DNA from: Tissierellia bacterium
GTDB taxonomy: Bacteria > Bacillota > Clostridia > Tissierellales > Tepidimicrobiaceae
DNA length: 52,817 nucleotides
NCBI GenBank assembly: GCA_012728075.1
Contig: JAAYFV010000089.1
Coordinates: 1-52,817, forward strand
Direction of reading: 5' to 3'
In this document: piece by piece, positions 1-8,106 of the stretch
How positions within the stretch are numbered: position 1 is the first letter of the stretch
Layout of the letters: every line of letters starts with the position of its first letter
The notes under the pieces: model-generated
What the model was told of the DNA's origin: nothing
Databases searched by the model: none
Seen by the model: the letters and a program-made list of their open reading frames with translations, nothing else
Made by a program: the position numbers and the translations under genes

Positions 1-7
1 TATTGAC

Positions 8-655
8 ATGCTGAAGGTTTCACCGTCTATTTTATCAGCAGATTTTGGAAATTTAAAGGAAGAAATATTATCCTTAGAAAAAGGAGGGGCAGATTATATC
101 CATATAGATGTGATGGATGGATTGTATGTACCCAATATTACATTTGGTCCTCCTGTAATTAAAAAGATAAGGAATATTAGCCACACTCCTTTTGATGTCC
201 ATTTAATGATCCATAGGCCTGAAAGGTATATTAAAGATTTTGTTGATGCTGGTGCTGATATTATCACTATACATGAAGAGGCTACTATCCACCTACATAG
301 GACTATTGAACAGATAAAATCCTATGGGGTAAAAGCTGGAGTTGCATTGAATCCATCAACTCCTTTAGATAATATAGACTATGTACTAGATTATATAGAT
401 ATGGTACTTATTATGACAGTAAATCCTGGTTTTGGAGGTCAAAAGTTTATAAATTCTATGGAGAGAAAGATCAAGGACTTAAGAAATATTATAGAAGACA
501 GAAATATAGATGTTTTGATAGAAGTCGATGGAGGGATTAAATTAGAAAATGCAGGAAGAATGAAGGAGTTGGGAGTGGATATTATTGTAGTTGGTTCGGG
601 AATATTTGAGGCGGAAGATATAGCTGAAAGAACTGAAAAATTCAAAAGATTATAA
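8..655 (+). CDS. rpe: Ribulose-phosphate 3-epimerase
   Basis: Interconverts ribulose 5-phosphate and xylulose 5-phosphate in the pentose phosphate pathway; a cytosolic metal-dependent TIM barrel. The 215 aa product is full length for the family. The metal ligands and catalytic acids are visible: H32 and D34 in HIDVMDG, H65 in DVHLM, and D174 in VDGGI. The phosphate-binding NPGFGGQ loop is at 139-145. The ATG lies only 7 bases from the left edge, so its ribosome binding site and upstream partner cannot be seen; in B. subtilis the gene before rpe is the ribosomal GTPase rsgA, and rpe and thiN are neighbours there too. Function is certain; the start is very likely. Confidence 0.97.
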   Translation: MLKVSPSILSADFGNLKEEILSLEKGGADYIHIDVMDGLYVPNITFGPPVIKKIRNISHTPFDVHLMIHRPERYIKDFVDAGADIITIHEEATIHLHRTIEQIKSYGVKAGVALNPSTPLDNIDYVLDYIDMVLIMTVNPGFGGQKFINSMERKIKDLRNIIEDRNIDVLIEVDGGIKLENAGRMKELGVDIIVVGSGIFEAEDIAERTEKFKRL

Positions 656-683
656 TTGAATTATATTTAAAATATGATATAAT
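656..683 (+). promoter_or_regulatory. Sigma-A promoter for the thiT-thiN riboswitch transcript
   Basis: TTGAAT (656-661), a 16-base spacer, then TATAAT (678-683) with an extended -10 TG at 675-676. The -35 box begins on the base after the rpe stop codon, and transcription would start about 20 bases before the TPP aptamer. Confidence 0.7.
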
Positions 684-705
684 GTATTCAATAACTATAT
701 ATGGT

Positions 706-800
706 GTTACCACTAGGGGAGCCATTAAATAGGGCTGAGAGGGAATTAGATTCCGACCCTTTAACCTGAACTAGGTAATTCTAGCGTAGGAAAGTGTATA
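706..800 (+). ncRNA. TPP riboswitch (THI element)
   Basis: The conserved THI-box blocks are present in order: GGGGAGCC near 716-723, GGGCTGAGAGGGA near 733-744, ACCTGAACTAGGTAATTCTAG near 764-784 and CGTAGGAAAGTG at 785-796. A short P1 pairs CACT (711-714) with AGTG (793-796). It sits between a strong promoter and an intrinsic terminator and precedes the thiamine transporter gene thiT. From the known class, thiamine pyrophosphate binding should favour the terminator and switch off thiT-thiN. Confidence 0.95.
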
Positions 801-821
801 ATCATACGTAAATGTAAACAT

Positions 822-858
822 ACCCATTACCAAATTCAGGTAATGGGTTTTATCTTTT
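822..858 (+). terminator. Riboswitch expression-platform terminator
   Basis: Perfect 10-base stem ACCCATTACC (822-831) with GGTAATGGGT (839-848), a 7-base loop and a T-rich run to 858. It lies between the TPP aptamer and the thiT ribosome binding site, as expected for a transcriptional off-switch. Confidence 0.9.
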
Positions 859-872
859 AAAGGAGGTATAAT

Positions 873-1412
873 ATGAAAAAATGGAGTACTAAGATGGTAG
901 TAGAAGCGGGAATTATGATTGCTTTAGCTTATTTGCTAAGTAGAATAAAGATATACGAAGCTCCACAGGGAGGTTCTGTGACAGCAGGTAGTATGATTCC
1001 AATATTGTTATTTGCAATGAGATGGGGTGTAGGTCCAGGTATAATTACTGGGGCTATTTTTGGACTTTTAAAGTTAATGTTGGGAGGGTGGTTTTTTACT
1101 CCTACACAAGCTATACTAGAGTATCCTATTGCATTTGGCCTATTAGGTTTAGCGGGAATTTCATCTATTTCTAAAGAGTTAGATAGTTTTAAAGATTATT
1201 TCAATATAGCCTTATCTGTGTTATTGGCAATTGGAGGTAGATTTATTTGTCATCTTTTGGCTGGAGTAATATTTTTTAGTGAATATGCTGGGACACAAAA
1301 CCCATGGATTTATTCATTGATATATCAATCTAGTTATTTAATTCCAGAGTTTATTATATCTACAATCATATTATCTTTAATTTGGAAGCCTTTAAGTAAA
1401 ATAGAAAAATAA
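873..1412 (+). CDS. thiT: ThiT, thiamine-binding S component of an ECF transporter
   Basis: Membrane substrate-binding subunit that captures thiamine for an energy-coupling factor transporter; the shared EcfA/A'/T module is not in this window. The 179 aa protein has about six hydrophobic segments and the family motif EAPQGGSVTAGSMIP near 30-44, then GAIFGLLKLMLG and ILEYPIAFGLLGLAG. Identity is supported independently by the TPP riboswitch directly upstream. AAAGGAGG precedes ATG 873 at good spacing. It is followed by thiN after 12 bases, pairing uptake of thiamine with its activation to the cofactor that the riboswitch senses. Confidence 0.95.
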   Translation: MKKWSTKMVVEAGIMIALAYLLSRIKIYEAPQGGSVTAGSMIPILLFAMRWGVGPGIITGAIFGLLKLMLGGWFFTPTQAILEYPIAFGLLGLAGISSISKELDSFKDYFNIALSVLLAIGGRFICHLLAGVIFFSEYAGTQNPWIYSLIYQSSYLIPEFIISTIILSLIWKPLSKIEK

Positions 1413-1424
1413 GGGATGAATTAA

Positions 1425-2060
1425 ATGAAAGCTTTAATAATTTCTAATGGAGATATGAAAGATATTAATTGGCTAAGTGAGATAGCGATGGATTTTGATT
1501 TTATTTTATGTGCTGATGGAGGATGTAATTATTGTATAGAGGCAAATATTTTACCAGATTTGGTAATTGGAGATTTAGATTCAATTTCTATTAGAACATT
1601 AGATATTCTTAATAAAGAAGGAATTCCTGTAACGAAATATCCAGTAAAAAAGAATGCAACGGATACGGAGCTAGCTTTGGATATTTTAATAGATAAAGGG
1701 ATTAAAGACATTACCTTTGTAGGGGCTATAGGTAGTAGAATGGATCATACCTTGGCCAATATATTATTACTTATTAAATTACATGAAAAAGGCTGTACAG
1801 GGAAAATCATGGATGAGAAAAACACCATATATTTAGTTGATAAAGAATTAATACTATCGAAAAAGGAAGATTCTTACGTATCTGTGATTCCCTTGACGCA
1901 AAAGGGAGTCAGTATAAGCCTTAAAGGATTTGAATATGAGTTGAAGGAATATACTATTAATTTTGGCTCAACCCTAGGTATAAGTAATAAAATAATCCAT
2001 GATAAGGCCTATATATTGGTTCACGAAGGATTATGTTTAGTATGCCTTTCAAGGGACTAA
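1425..2060 (+). CDS. thiN: Thiamine pyrophosphokinase
   Basis: Transfers pyrophosphate from ATP to thiamine to make thiamine pyrophosphate. The 211 aa protein has the family pattern: CADGG near 29-33, PDLVIGDLDS near 44-53, the NATDTELALD segment and GAIGSRMDHTLAN near 100-112, with acidic residues that bind Mg-ATP. It forms a two-gene unit with thiT under the TPP riboswitch, so end-product control covers both uptake and phosphorylation. The start ATG has only a modest GGGATG binding site. A hairpin follows at 2136-2173. Position after rpe matches B. subtilis thiN (yloS). Confidence 0.95.
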   Translation: MKALIISNGDMKDINWLSEIAMDFDFILCADGGCNYCIEANILPDLVIGDLDSISIRTLDILNKEGIPVTKYPVKKNATDTELALDILIDKGIKDITFVGAIGSRMDHTLANILLLIKLHEKGCTGKIMDEKNTIYLVDKELILSKKEDSYVSVIPLTQKGVSISLKGFEYELKEYTINFGSTLGISNKIIHDKAYILVHEGLCLVCLSRD

Positions 2061-2135
2061 GATTAATTGAATACAATAGGTTAAATAAAATTTATATAAA
2101 TTATTAATTCTAGTTTATACAAGCCTTATCTTAGA

Positions 2136-2173
2136 AGCCAACTAAACTTAGTTTATAATAAGCTTAGTTGGCT
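2136..2173 (+). terminator. Hairpin downstream of thiN, possible terminator or attenuator
   Basis: Left arm 2136-2150 and right arm 2159-2173 form a 15-base stem with one mismatch and an 8-base loop, followed by AAATTATT rather than a clean T run. Parts of both arms are also complementary to 2210-2223, just before the next gene, so alternative pairings exist. Confidence 0.5.
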
Positions 2174-2242
2174 AAATTATTGTAACCAATAGATAAATTT
2201 ATGAATATGATAAACTAAGCTTAATCATTTGAGGTGTTATCA

Positions 2243-2425
2243 GTGAAACATTTTTTTTATAGATGTAAATACAGGTATAGATATAAAATAAAAAAAATTG
2301 TAGGTATAATTTTAGGAGTTATAGGATTATTGATTTTAGTAAACAGAATTTCTATAGAAGGATTGTTATTATTAATAAGTATAGTATTAATAATATTAGG
2401 TTTATTGATATTAAAAACAAAATAA
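2243..2425 (+). CDS. Small basic two-helix membrane protein, unknown function
   Basis: A 60 aa protein that I do not recognise. GAGGTG at 2231-2236 is 6 bases from GTG 2243, which decides the start; the GTG inside the binding site is not the start. The first 18 residues are aromatic and strongly basic (Tyr, Arg, Lys rich), followed by two hydrophobic stretches of about 16-20 residues separated by NRISIEG. It should be a small membrane protein with a positively charged N-terminus in the cytoplasm. It occupies the place of spoVM in B. subtilis but is longer and does not resemble that amphipathic peptide. The leader contains competing hairpins. Confidence 0.6.
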   Translation: MKHFFYRCKYRYRYKIKKIVGIILGVIGLLILVNRISIEGLLLLISIVLIILGLLILKTK

Positions 2426-2454
2426 GGCTTCCATTTCTATTGAGAGGAAGCCTT
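2424..2454. terminator. Bidirectional terminator between the small membrane gene and rpmB
   Basis: Perfect 9-base stem AAGGCTTCC (2424-2432) with GGAAGCCTT (2446-2454), overlapping the plus-strand stop codon. On the minus strand it is followed by ATTTTGTTTTT, a good terminator tail for rpmB; the plus-strand tail is weaker. Confidence 0.75.
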
Positions 2455-2459
2455 AAATC

Positions 2460-2651
2460 TTATAATGCCCTATCTACGTAACCAGATCTTAAACATCTAG
2501 TACAGACATTAATTCTTTTTGTAGTGCCATCCACAACAGCTCTGACCTTTCTAATATTTGGAGACCAACTTCTATTATTTTTTTTATTTGAGAAAGTCAC
2601 CTTATTTCCATATAATTTTCCTTTTCCGCAGATATCACATTTTCTAGCCAT
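2460..2651 (-). CDS. rpmB: 50S ribosomal protein L28
   Basis: A large-subunit ribosomal protein of 63 aa, the usual bacterial length. It starts MARKCDICGKG and has two zinc-binding CxxC pairs (C5/C8 in CDIC and the later CTRC), followed by the LRSGYV tail typical of L28. AGGAGG precedes the ATG on the minus strand. The gene runs against all its neighbours and has a terminator on its own strand at 2424-2454. The inverted single-gene rpmB next to asp23/yloU is also the arrangement in B. subtilis. Confidence 0.97.
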   Translation of the reverse strand: MARKCDICGKGKLYGNKVTFSNKKNNRSWSPNIRKVRAVVDGTTKRINVCTRCLRSGYVDRAL

Positions 2652-2770
2652 ACCAACGCCTCCTTAATCATAAAAAAGATTTCAGTGATATGCTTTAGCA
2701 ATTTCAATAATAACACTTAATATTTTACACAATAGGCAATAAAAAAGCAACTAAAATAATATATATAGAA

Positions 2771-2820
2771 TAAATAGTTTATTGTAATTGGTTGAACTAT
2801 TTAGTATTATAAGGTAAAAT
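2771..2820 (+). promoter_or_regulatory. Sigma-A promoter for asp23-fakA, with an inverted repeat over the -35
   Basis: TTGAAC (2792-2797), 17-base spacer, TAAAAT (2815-2820). A 9-base inverted repeat, TAAATAGTT (2771-2779) and AACTATTTA (2795-2803), brackets and overlaps the -35 box and could be an operator; in AT-rich DNA this may also be chance. Confidence 0.55.
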
Positions 2821-2860
2821 ATATCCATAAAGTATTTATTCTAATAGGGAGGCGATTTTC

Positions 2861-3217
2861 GTGCCAGCAAATACAAAGAATGAGTATGGCTATATCAATA
2901 TAGAGGATAATGTTATTGCTACAATAGCAGGACTTTCAGCTATGGAAAGCTATGGTATTGTAGGCATGGCTAGCAAAAGTGCGACTGATGGTTTTTTTCA
3001 ATTATTAAGATGGGAGAATTTAGCAAAAGGAGTTAAAGTATATACAAGGGACGATGAAGTAGAAATAGATTTGCATGTAATATTGCAATATGGGATGAAG
3101 ATATCTGTAGTGGCACAAAATATAATAGAAAAAGTAAAATTCAATGTAGAAAATCTTACAGGTCTTAAAGTAACTAAGGTAAATGTATTTGTTCAAGGGA
3201 TTAGAGTTGAAAAGTAG
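2861..3217 (+). CDS. Asp23/Gls24 family envelope stress protein (YloU-like)
   Basis: Family of small, often membrane-tethered proteins linked to alkaline and cell-envelope stress in Bacillota. The 118 aa protein starts at GTG 2861 behind GGGAGGCGAT. It shows the domain pattern GYINIEDNVIATIAG, ESYGIVGMA, then a variable acidic region and a C-terminal VNVFVQGIRV strand. No membrane helix is present, so anchoring would need a partner. The next gene is fakA, 18 bases on; the yloU-yloV pairing is widely conserved. It ends in TAG. The family is clear, the precise role is not. Confidence 0.9.
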   Translation: MPANTKNEYGYINIEDNVIATIAGLSAMESYGIVGMASKSATDGFFQLLRWENLAKGVKVYTRDDEVEIDLHVILQYGMKISVVAQNIIEKVKFNVENLTGLKVTKVNVFVQGIRVEK

Positions 3218-3235
3218 TATAAGGAGGTACTATAA

Positions 3236-4870
3236 TTGAAGGTTCAAAATATGGATGGCGTCATGCTTAAAAATGCATTTATTGGCGCTGCACAATATTT
3301 AGATAAAAACAAAGAAGAAGTTGATGCTCTAAATGTATTTCCAGTTCCTGATGGAGATACTGGTACTAATATGTCTCTAACTATGAAGTCTGCCATTAAA
3401 CAGATATTAAATTTAGAAGAATATAGTGCTGGGAAGGTAGCTATAGCAGCAAGTAATGGTTCCTTAATGGGAGCAAGGGGAAATTCTGGGGTTATCCTTT
3501 CTCAGCTTTTTAGAGGATTTGCTAATGGATTAAAAGATAAAGAAAGTGCAACCACATTGGATTTAGCTAATGCATTTAAATTAGCATCAGACACTGCATA
3601 TAAAGCAGTAATGAAACCTACGGAAGGGACTATACTTACTGTAGCAAGAGGTTGTGCAGAATATGGTTTAGAAATTGCAAAAGGCGAAGATGATGTAATA
3701 ATTTTCCTGAAAAAGATAATTGAACATGGAAATTATGTATTAGACAAAACTCCTGAAATGCTACCAGTATTGAAACAAGCTGGAGTTGTTGATGCTGGTG
3801 GGAAAGGCTTAATGTGTGTATTGATAGGTGCATACAATGCTATCACTACTGGTGAGGAGATAGAATTAGAATTTATTGAGCCCACATTGACAAAGGATGT
3901 GTATATTCCCCATGATATTGATACTGCAGATATTAAATATGGTTATTGTACAGAGTTTATTATAAACACATCCTATAGTGATTATGAAGCATTTAGAGAG
4001 GATATATCTGTATTTGGAGATTCTTTAATGGTGGTTGGTGGCGAAGGATTGATTAAAGTTCATATTCATACTAACAATCCAGGGAAAGTGTTGGAAAAAG
4101 CTCTAAGTATAGGGGAGTTAAATGACATCAAGATAGACAATATGAGATACCAACATAGTCATATAATTGCCAATAAGGAATATATTGAAGATAAAAAACC
4201 TAAGGTTACCAATAAAAAGTATAGTCTAATAACTGTTTCAATAGGTAAAGGATTGGATACTGTATTTAAAGAATTAAATGTAGATTATATTATCCCAGGT
4301 GGGCAGACTATGAATCCAAGTACTGAAGATCTATTGAAGGCAATAGATGAAGTAGAAGGTGAAAACATAATAATACTTCCTAATAATGGCAATATCATAT
4401 TGGCAGCTGAACAAGCTAAAGAGCTAAGTGGCAGAAATGTTTATGTGTTCCCTACTAAGAGTATACCTGAAGGTATATCAGCTTTAATTTCTTTTAATCC
4501 CGATTTAGATGTAGAAGAAAATTTAAAAAACATGGAAGAAGCTATTTCCTACGTAAAAACAGCTCAGGTGACCTATGCTGTTAGAGATACGGAAATTGAT
4601 GATATAAAGATAAAAAAAGATGATATAATTGGAATTGCTGGGGATGAGATACTTGCCATTGGTAATGATGTAGAACAAGTGGCTTTTGAATTATTGGAAA
4701 AGATGATAGACGATGAGTCATCTCTTATAACTATATTTTATGGCAATGGAGTGGAAGAAGAAGAAGCTTTCAAATTATCTAAGAAGTTTGAAGAAAAATT
4801 TGAAGACTTTGATGTTGAAGTTATATTTGGTGGTCAACCACTATATTATTATATATTTTCAATAGAGTAA
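3236..4870 (+). CDS. fakA: Fatty acid kinase subunit FakA (DhaL-domain, YloV family)
   Basis: ATP-binding subunit that phosphorylates exogenous fatty acids held by a FakB (DegV-type) protein, making acyl-phosphate for PlsY/PlsX phospholipid synthesis. No fakB is in this window. Residues 1-200 form the DhaL domain, with VFPVPDGDTGTNMS near 32-45 carrying the Mg-binding aspartates and GARGNSGVILSQ after it. The middle and C-terminal DAK-like domains follow, for 544 aa, a normal length. Start is TTG 3236 with AGGAGG 8 bases upstream. It is co-transcribed with asp23 and ends at a strong terminator (4874-4902). Confidence 0.93.
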   Translation: MKVQNMDGVMLKNAFIGAAQYLDKNKEEVDALNVFPVPDGDTGTNMSLTMKSAIKQILNLEEYSAGKVAIAASNGSLMGARGNSGVILSQLFRGFANGLKDKESATTLDLANAFKLASDTAYKAVMKPTEGTILTVARGCAEYGLEIAKGEDDVIIFLKKIIEHGNYVLDKTPEMLPVLKQAGVVDAGGKGLMCVLIGAYNAITTGEEIELEFIEPTLTKDVYIPHDIDTADIKYGYCTEFIINTSYSDYEAFREDISVFGDSLMVVGGEGLIKVHIHTNNPGKVLEKALSIGELNDIKIDNMRYQHSHIIANKEYIEDKKPKVTNKKYSLITVSIGKGLDTVFKELNVDYIIPGGQTMNPSTEDLLKAIDEVEGENIIILPNNGNIILAAEQAKELSGRNVYVFPTKSIPEGISALISFNPDLDVEENLKNMEEAISYVKTAQVTYAVRDTEIDDIKIKKDDIIGIAGDEILAIGNDVEQVAFELLEKMIDDESSLITIFYGNGVEEEEAFKLSKKFEEKFEDFDVEVIFGGQPLYYYIFSIE

Positions 4871-4873
4871 AAT

Positions 4874-4902
4874 AAAATCCCTACCAAATGGTAGGGATTT
4901 TT
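4874..4902 (+). terminator. Intrinsic terminator after fakA
   Basis: Perfect 12-base stem AAAATCCCTACC (4874-4885) with its complement (4890-4901), an AAAT loop and a T run to 4902. Confidence 0.92.
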
Positions 4903-4946
4903 GGTTGAATTGTTATAGAAGTCATAGGCATAGGAGGTGTTTTTAC

Positions 4947-6989
4947 ATGTCTATACAGTATATAAAAGGCGTTGGCCCTAAAAGGGCTTCTAGATTAAAA
5001 AAATTAAATATCAATACAATTGAAGATTTATTGTATTTTGTACCTAGGGAATATGAGAATAGGGCTAATTTTAAATATATAGCTCAATGTGAAGAGGGAG
5101 AAAAGGTAAGTTTAAAAGTAAAAGTATGGGGATATCCTACTAAATTAAGGCCTAGAAAAAATTTAAATATAATAAAAGTACCTGTAAAGGATGAGACAGG
5201 TATTGCTAATTTAGTTTGGTTTAATCAAGACTATATCTTAAGCCAAATATCCATGGGGGACAATATAATAGTCTATGGAAAGGTTAATTACTTTGGTAGG
5301 GAAATACAAATAACCAATCCTATATTTGAGAAAGGAAAGGGTAGTAAGATTGGCTCTATTGTACCTATATATTCTTTAACTGAGGGTTTAAGTAATAATG
5401 AAATGATAAGAATAATGAAAAATGCAATAAATGATTACGCTTATAAGTTACCAGAAATACTCCCTGATTATCTTAGGAGTGAATTAAATTTAATGTCCAT
5501 TAAAGAAGCTATAAAGAATATTCATTTTCCTCAAGATAAAAACAGATATTTGCAAGCAAGGCGTAGACTAGTATTTGAAGAATTACTTACTTTGCAATTA
5601 GGTTTATTCGTAATAAAAAATAGAACAAAGGATATAAATAAAGGAATACAATTCAAGTCATCAGATGAAGTGTATAATTTCATAGAAAAATTACCTTTTA
5701 AGCTTACATCAGCTCAGGAAAGGGTATTTAAAGAAATAGAAAAAGATATGGAAGATAGCAAGCAGATGAATAGATTAGTGCAGGGAGATGTAGGCTCTGG
5801 AAAGACAATTGTTGCCGTGTTAGCAATGCTGAAGGCGTGGGAATCTGGTTATCAATCGGTATTAATGGCACCTACGGAGATATTGGCTCAACAGCACTAT
5901 GAATCCATTACCAAATTGTTTTCCAATTATGATATAAAATGTGAACTTTTAATAGGCTCTTTATCCAACAAAAAGAAGGAACAGGTTCTTAAGGATTTAA
6001 AGAATGGTAATATTCATGTATTAATAGGTACCCATGCTGTTATACAAGAACATGTAGAATTTAACAATCTAGGATTGGCAATTACTGATGAACAACATAG
6101 ATTTGGCGTAAAACAACGAGCAGTATTAAAACAAAAGGGGGATAGTCCAGATATTTTGGTTATGACTGCAACCCCTATACCTAGAACTTTAGCTTTGATA
6201 TTATATGGAGATTTGGATATATCTATTATTGATGAAATGCCTCCAGGAAGAAAGCCAATTGAGACCTACGCTGTAGGAGTCCATATGACAGAAAGGGTAA
6301 ATAATTTTGTAAAGAAACAGTTACTAGAAGGTAGACAGGCATATATAGTGTGTCCTTTAATTGAAGAAAGCGATACTTTAGATGTGAAAGCAGCAGAAGA
6401 ATTGTATAGTTCCTTTAAGGATAATGTATATAAGGATTTTAATGTAGGGTTACTCCATGGTAAGATGAAACCTCAAGAGAAGGATAATATTATGGGGCAA
6501 TTTAAAAACAAACAAATAGATGTATTGATATCTACTACCGTAATAGAGGTTGGAGTTAATGTACCTAATGCAAATATAATGGTAATATATAATGCAGAAA
6601 GATTTGGATTAGCTCAACTCCATCAATTAAGAGGAAGGGTTGGTAGAGGGGAGTATCAATCCTATTGTATATTAATTAATAGTAGTAATAGTAAAATATC
6701 TAGAGAGCGTATGAGGATATTACAAAAATCTAGTGATGGATTTTATATATCGGAAAAAGATTTAGAATTGAGAGGACCTGGTGAATTCTTTGGTACAAAA
6801 CAACATGGTTTACCAGATCTAAAAATAGCAAATTTATTTACAGATATAGATATATTAAAATTGGCCCAAAAGAAAGCTGAAGAAATATTGGAGAAGGATT
6901 ATCTATTGTTAGCTGAAGAACATTTTCTACTTAGGCAGAGGATAATTCATATGTTTGGTGATAGGATTGATGACTTAATTTTAAATTAA
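4947..6989 (+). CDS. recG: ATP-dependent DNA helicase RecG
   Basis: Branch-migrating helicase that regresses stalled replication forks and processes Holliday junctions. The 680 aa protein has the N-terminal wedge/OB region (KGVGPKRASRLKKL at the start, then YGKVNYFGREIQ), Walker A GDVGSGKT near 279, the DEQHRFG motif II near 380, TATPIPRT (motif III), and the RecG C-terminal GRVGRG and ELRGPGEFFG signatures. I chose ATG 4947, 7 bases after GGAGGTG; an in-frame upstream start would begin inside the fakA terminator tail. It lies after fakA, as in B. subtilis apart from the missing sdaA genes. Confidence 0.97.
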   Translation: MSIQYIKGVGPKRASRLKKLNINTIEDLLYFVPREYENRANFKYIAQCEEGEKVSLKVKVWGYPTKLRPRKNLNIIKVPVKDETGIANLVWFNQDYILSQISMGDNIIVYGKVNYFGREIQITNPIFEKGKGSKIGSIVPIYSLTEGLSNNEMIRIMKNAINDYAYKLPEILPDYLRSELNLMSIKEAIKNIHFPQDKNRYLQARRRLVFEELLTLQLGLFVIKNRTKDINKGIQFKSSDEVYNFIEKLPFKLTSAQERVFKEIEKDMEDSKQMNRLVQGDVGSGKTIVAVLAMLKAWESGYQSVLMAPTEILAQQHYESITKLFSNYDIKCELLIGSLSNKKKEQVLKDLKNGNIHVLIGTHAVIQEHVEFNNLGLAITDEQHRFGVKQRAVLKQKGDSPDILVMTATPIPRTLALILYGDLDISIIDEMPPGRKPIETYAVGVHMTERVNNFVKKQLLEGRQAYIVCPLIEESDTLDVKAAEELYSSFKDNVYKDFNVGLLHGKMKPQEKDNIMGQFKNKQIDVLISTTVIEVGVNVPNANIMVIYNAERFGLAQLHQLRGRVGRGEYQSYCILINSSNSKISRERMRILQKSSDGFYISEKDLELRGPGEFFGTKQHGLPDLKIANLFTDIDILKLAQKKAEEILEKDYLLLAEEHFLLRQRIIHMFGDRIDDLILN

Positions 6990-7004
6990 TTCTCTAATAT
7001 TCTG

Positions 7005-7028
7005 TGAAATATGATAAAATATATTTCA
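7005..7028 (+). promoter_or_regulatory. Possible extended -10 promoter within an inverted repeat, upstream of rsmD
   Basis: TGATAAAAT (7012-7020) is an extended -10 match without a recognisable -35. It lies in the centre of the inverted repeat TGAAATAT (7005-7012) and ATATTTCA (7021-7028). It would drive rsmD-coaD and the following gene. AT-rich context makes this tentative. Confidence 0.35.
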
Positions 7029-7052
7029 TAAAGGTGAAGGTGAGGTGATCTA

Positions 7053-7604
7053 TTGAGAGTAATATCAGGAAGTAAAAAAGGGCATAGATTAAAAGCCCCT
7101 AAAGGAAAAGATACTAGACCTACTGAAGATAGAATTAAAGAATCTTTATTTAATATTTTGGGAGATATAGATAAAAATTCAATAGTTTTAGACCTATGTG
7201 CTGGTTCTGGCTCAATTGGTATTGAGTTTTTAAGTAGAGGAGCAAAAATAGCTTATTTTGTTGATAGTTCACCTCAAAGCATAAAAATTATAAAAGAAAA
7301 TTTGATATATACTGAGTTAGGGGAGAGAGCTAATATTATGAAAATAGATGCATTAAGAAGCATAAATGTATTCGCTAATAAAGGTATATTATTTGACTAT
7401 ATTTTTATGGACCCCCCTTATGGAAAAGATTTAATTATAAAAATGCTTGAAAGAGTTTGGGAAAAAAGCATTTTAAACAAACAAGGTATTATAATATTGG
7501 AGCATGAAAAAGAATTAATATTAGAAGACAAGGTATATGGGTTTACTAAGCTAGATTATAGGGATTATGGCAACAAATCTTTAACTTTCTACACAAATAA
7601 CTGA
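7053..7604 (+). CDS. rsmD: 16S rRNA (guanine966-N2)-methyltransferase RsmD
   Basis: SAM-dependent methylation of G966 in 16S rRNA of the small subunit. The 183 aa protein starts MRVISGSKKGHRLKAP, the family N-terminus, followed by TRPTEDRIKESLFN, the SAM-binding LDLCAGSGSIGIE near 47-59 and the catalytic DPPYG near 119. Start is TTG 7053 with a GAGGTGAT binding site. It is immediately followed by coaD, the conserved rsmD-coaD pair (ylbH-coaD in B. subtilis). Confidence 0.95.
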   Translation: MRVISGSKKGHRLKAPKGKDTRPTEDRIKESLFNILGDIDKNSIVLDLCAGSGSIGIEFLSRGAKIAYFVDSSPQSIKIIKENLIYTELGERANIMKIDALRSINVFANKGILFDYIFMDPPYGKDLIIKMLERVWEKSILNKQGIIILEHEKELILEDKVYGFTKLDYRDYGNKSLTFYTNN

Positions 7605-7618
7605 CAAGGAGGAAAAAA

Positions 7619-8104
7619 ATGGTTGTAATATACCCAGGGAGTTTTGACCCTATAACTTACGGGCATCTAGATATAATAGATAGATGCTCTAAAAAATTTA
7701 ACAAAGTTATAGTTTCAGTATTAAATAATAAATCAAAAAAACATATGTTTACTATAGAGGAGAGGGTTGAATTATTGGAAAAAGCTTTAGAAAAATATGA
7801 TAATGTGGAAGTAGATACCTTTTCTGGATTGTTAGTTGATTACGCTAAAGAAAAAGGTTGTACCACGATGGTTAGGGGATTAAGAGCAGTTTCTGATTTT
7901 GAATATGAGATGCAGATGGCTTTGGTAAATAAAAAGTTAGAGCCAGATATTGAAACTTTTTTTATGGTATCAAGGGGGAAATACGCTTATTTAAGTTCAA
8001 GTATTGTGAAAGAAGTGGCGACTTTTGGGGGAGATGTTTCCTGTTTTGTACCCCCTAATGTAGAAATAGCATTAAAAGAAAAGATTGAAGGAGGTTATAA
8101 ATAA
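7619..8104 (+). CDS. coaD: Pantetheine-phosphate adenylyltransferase
   Basis: Fourth step of coenzyme A synthesis: ATP plus 4'-phosphopantetheine gives dephospho-CoA. The 161 aa product is typical in length. It has YPGSFDPITYGH (nucleotidyltransferase motif with H16), MVRGLRAVSDFEYE, and YLSSSIVKEVA near 121-131. AAGGAGG sits just before ATG 7619. It lies 14 bases after rsmD and 2 bases before the SepIVA-like gene, so the three form one unit. Confidence 0.97.
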   Translation: MVVIYPGSFDPITYGHLDIIDRCSKKFNKVIVSVLNNKSKKHMFTIEERVELLEKALEKYDNVEVDTFSGLLVDYAKEKGCTTMVRGLRAVSDFEYEMQMALVNKKLEPDIETFFMVSRGKYAYLSSSIVKEVATFGGDVSCFVPPNVEIALKEKIEGGYK

Positions 8105-8106
8105 TT

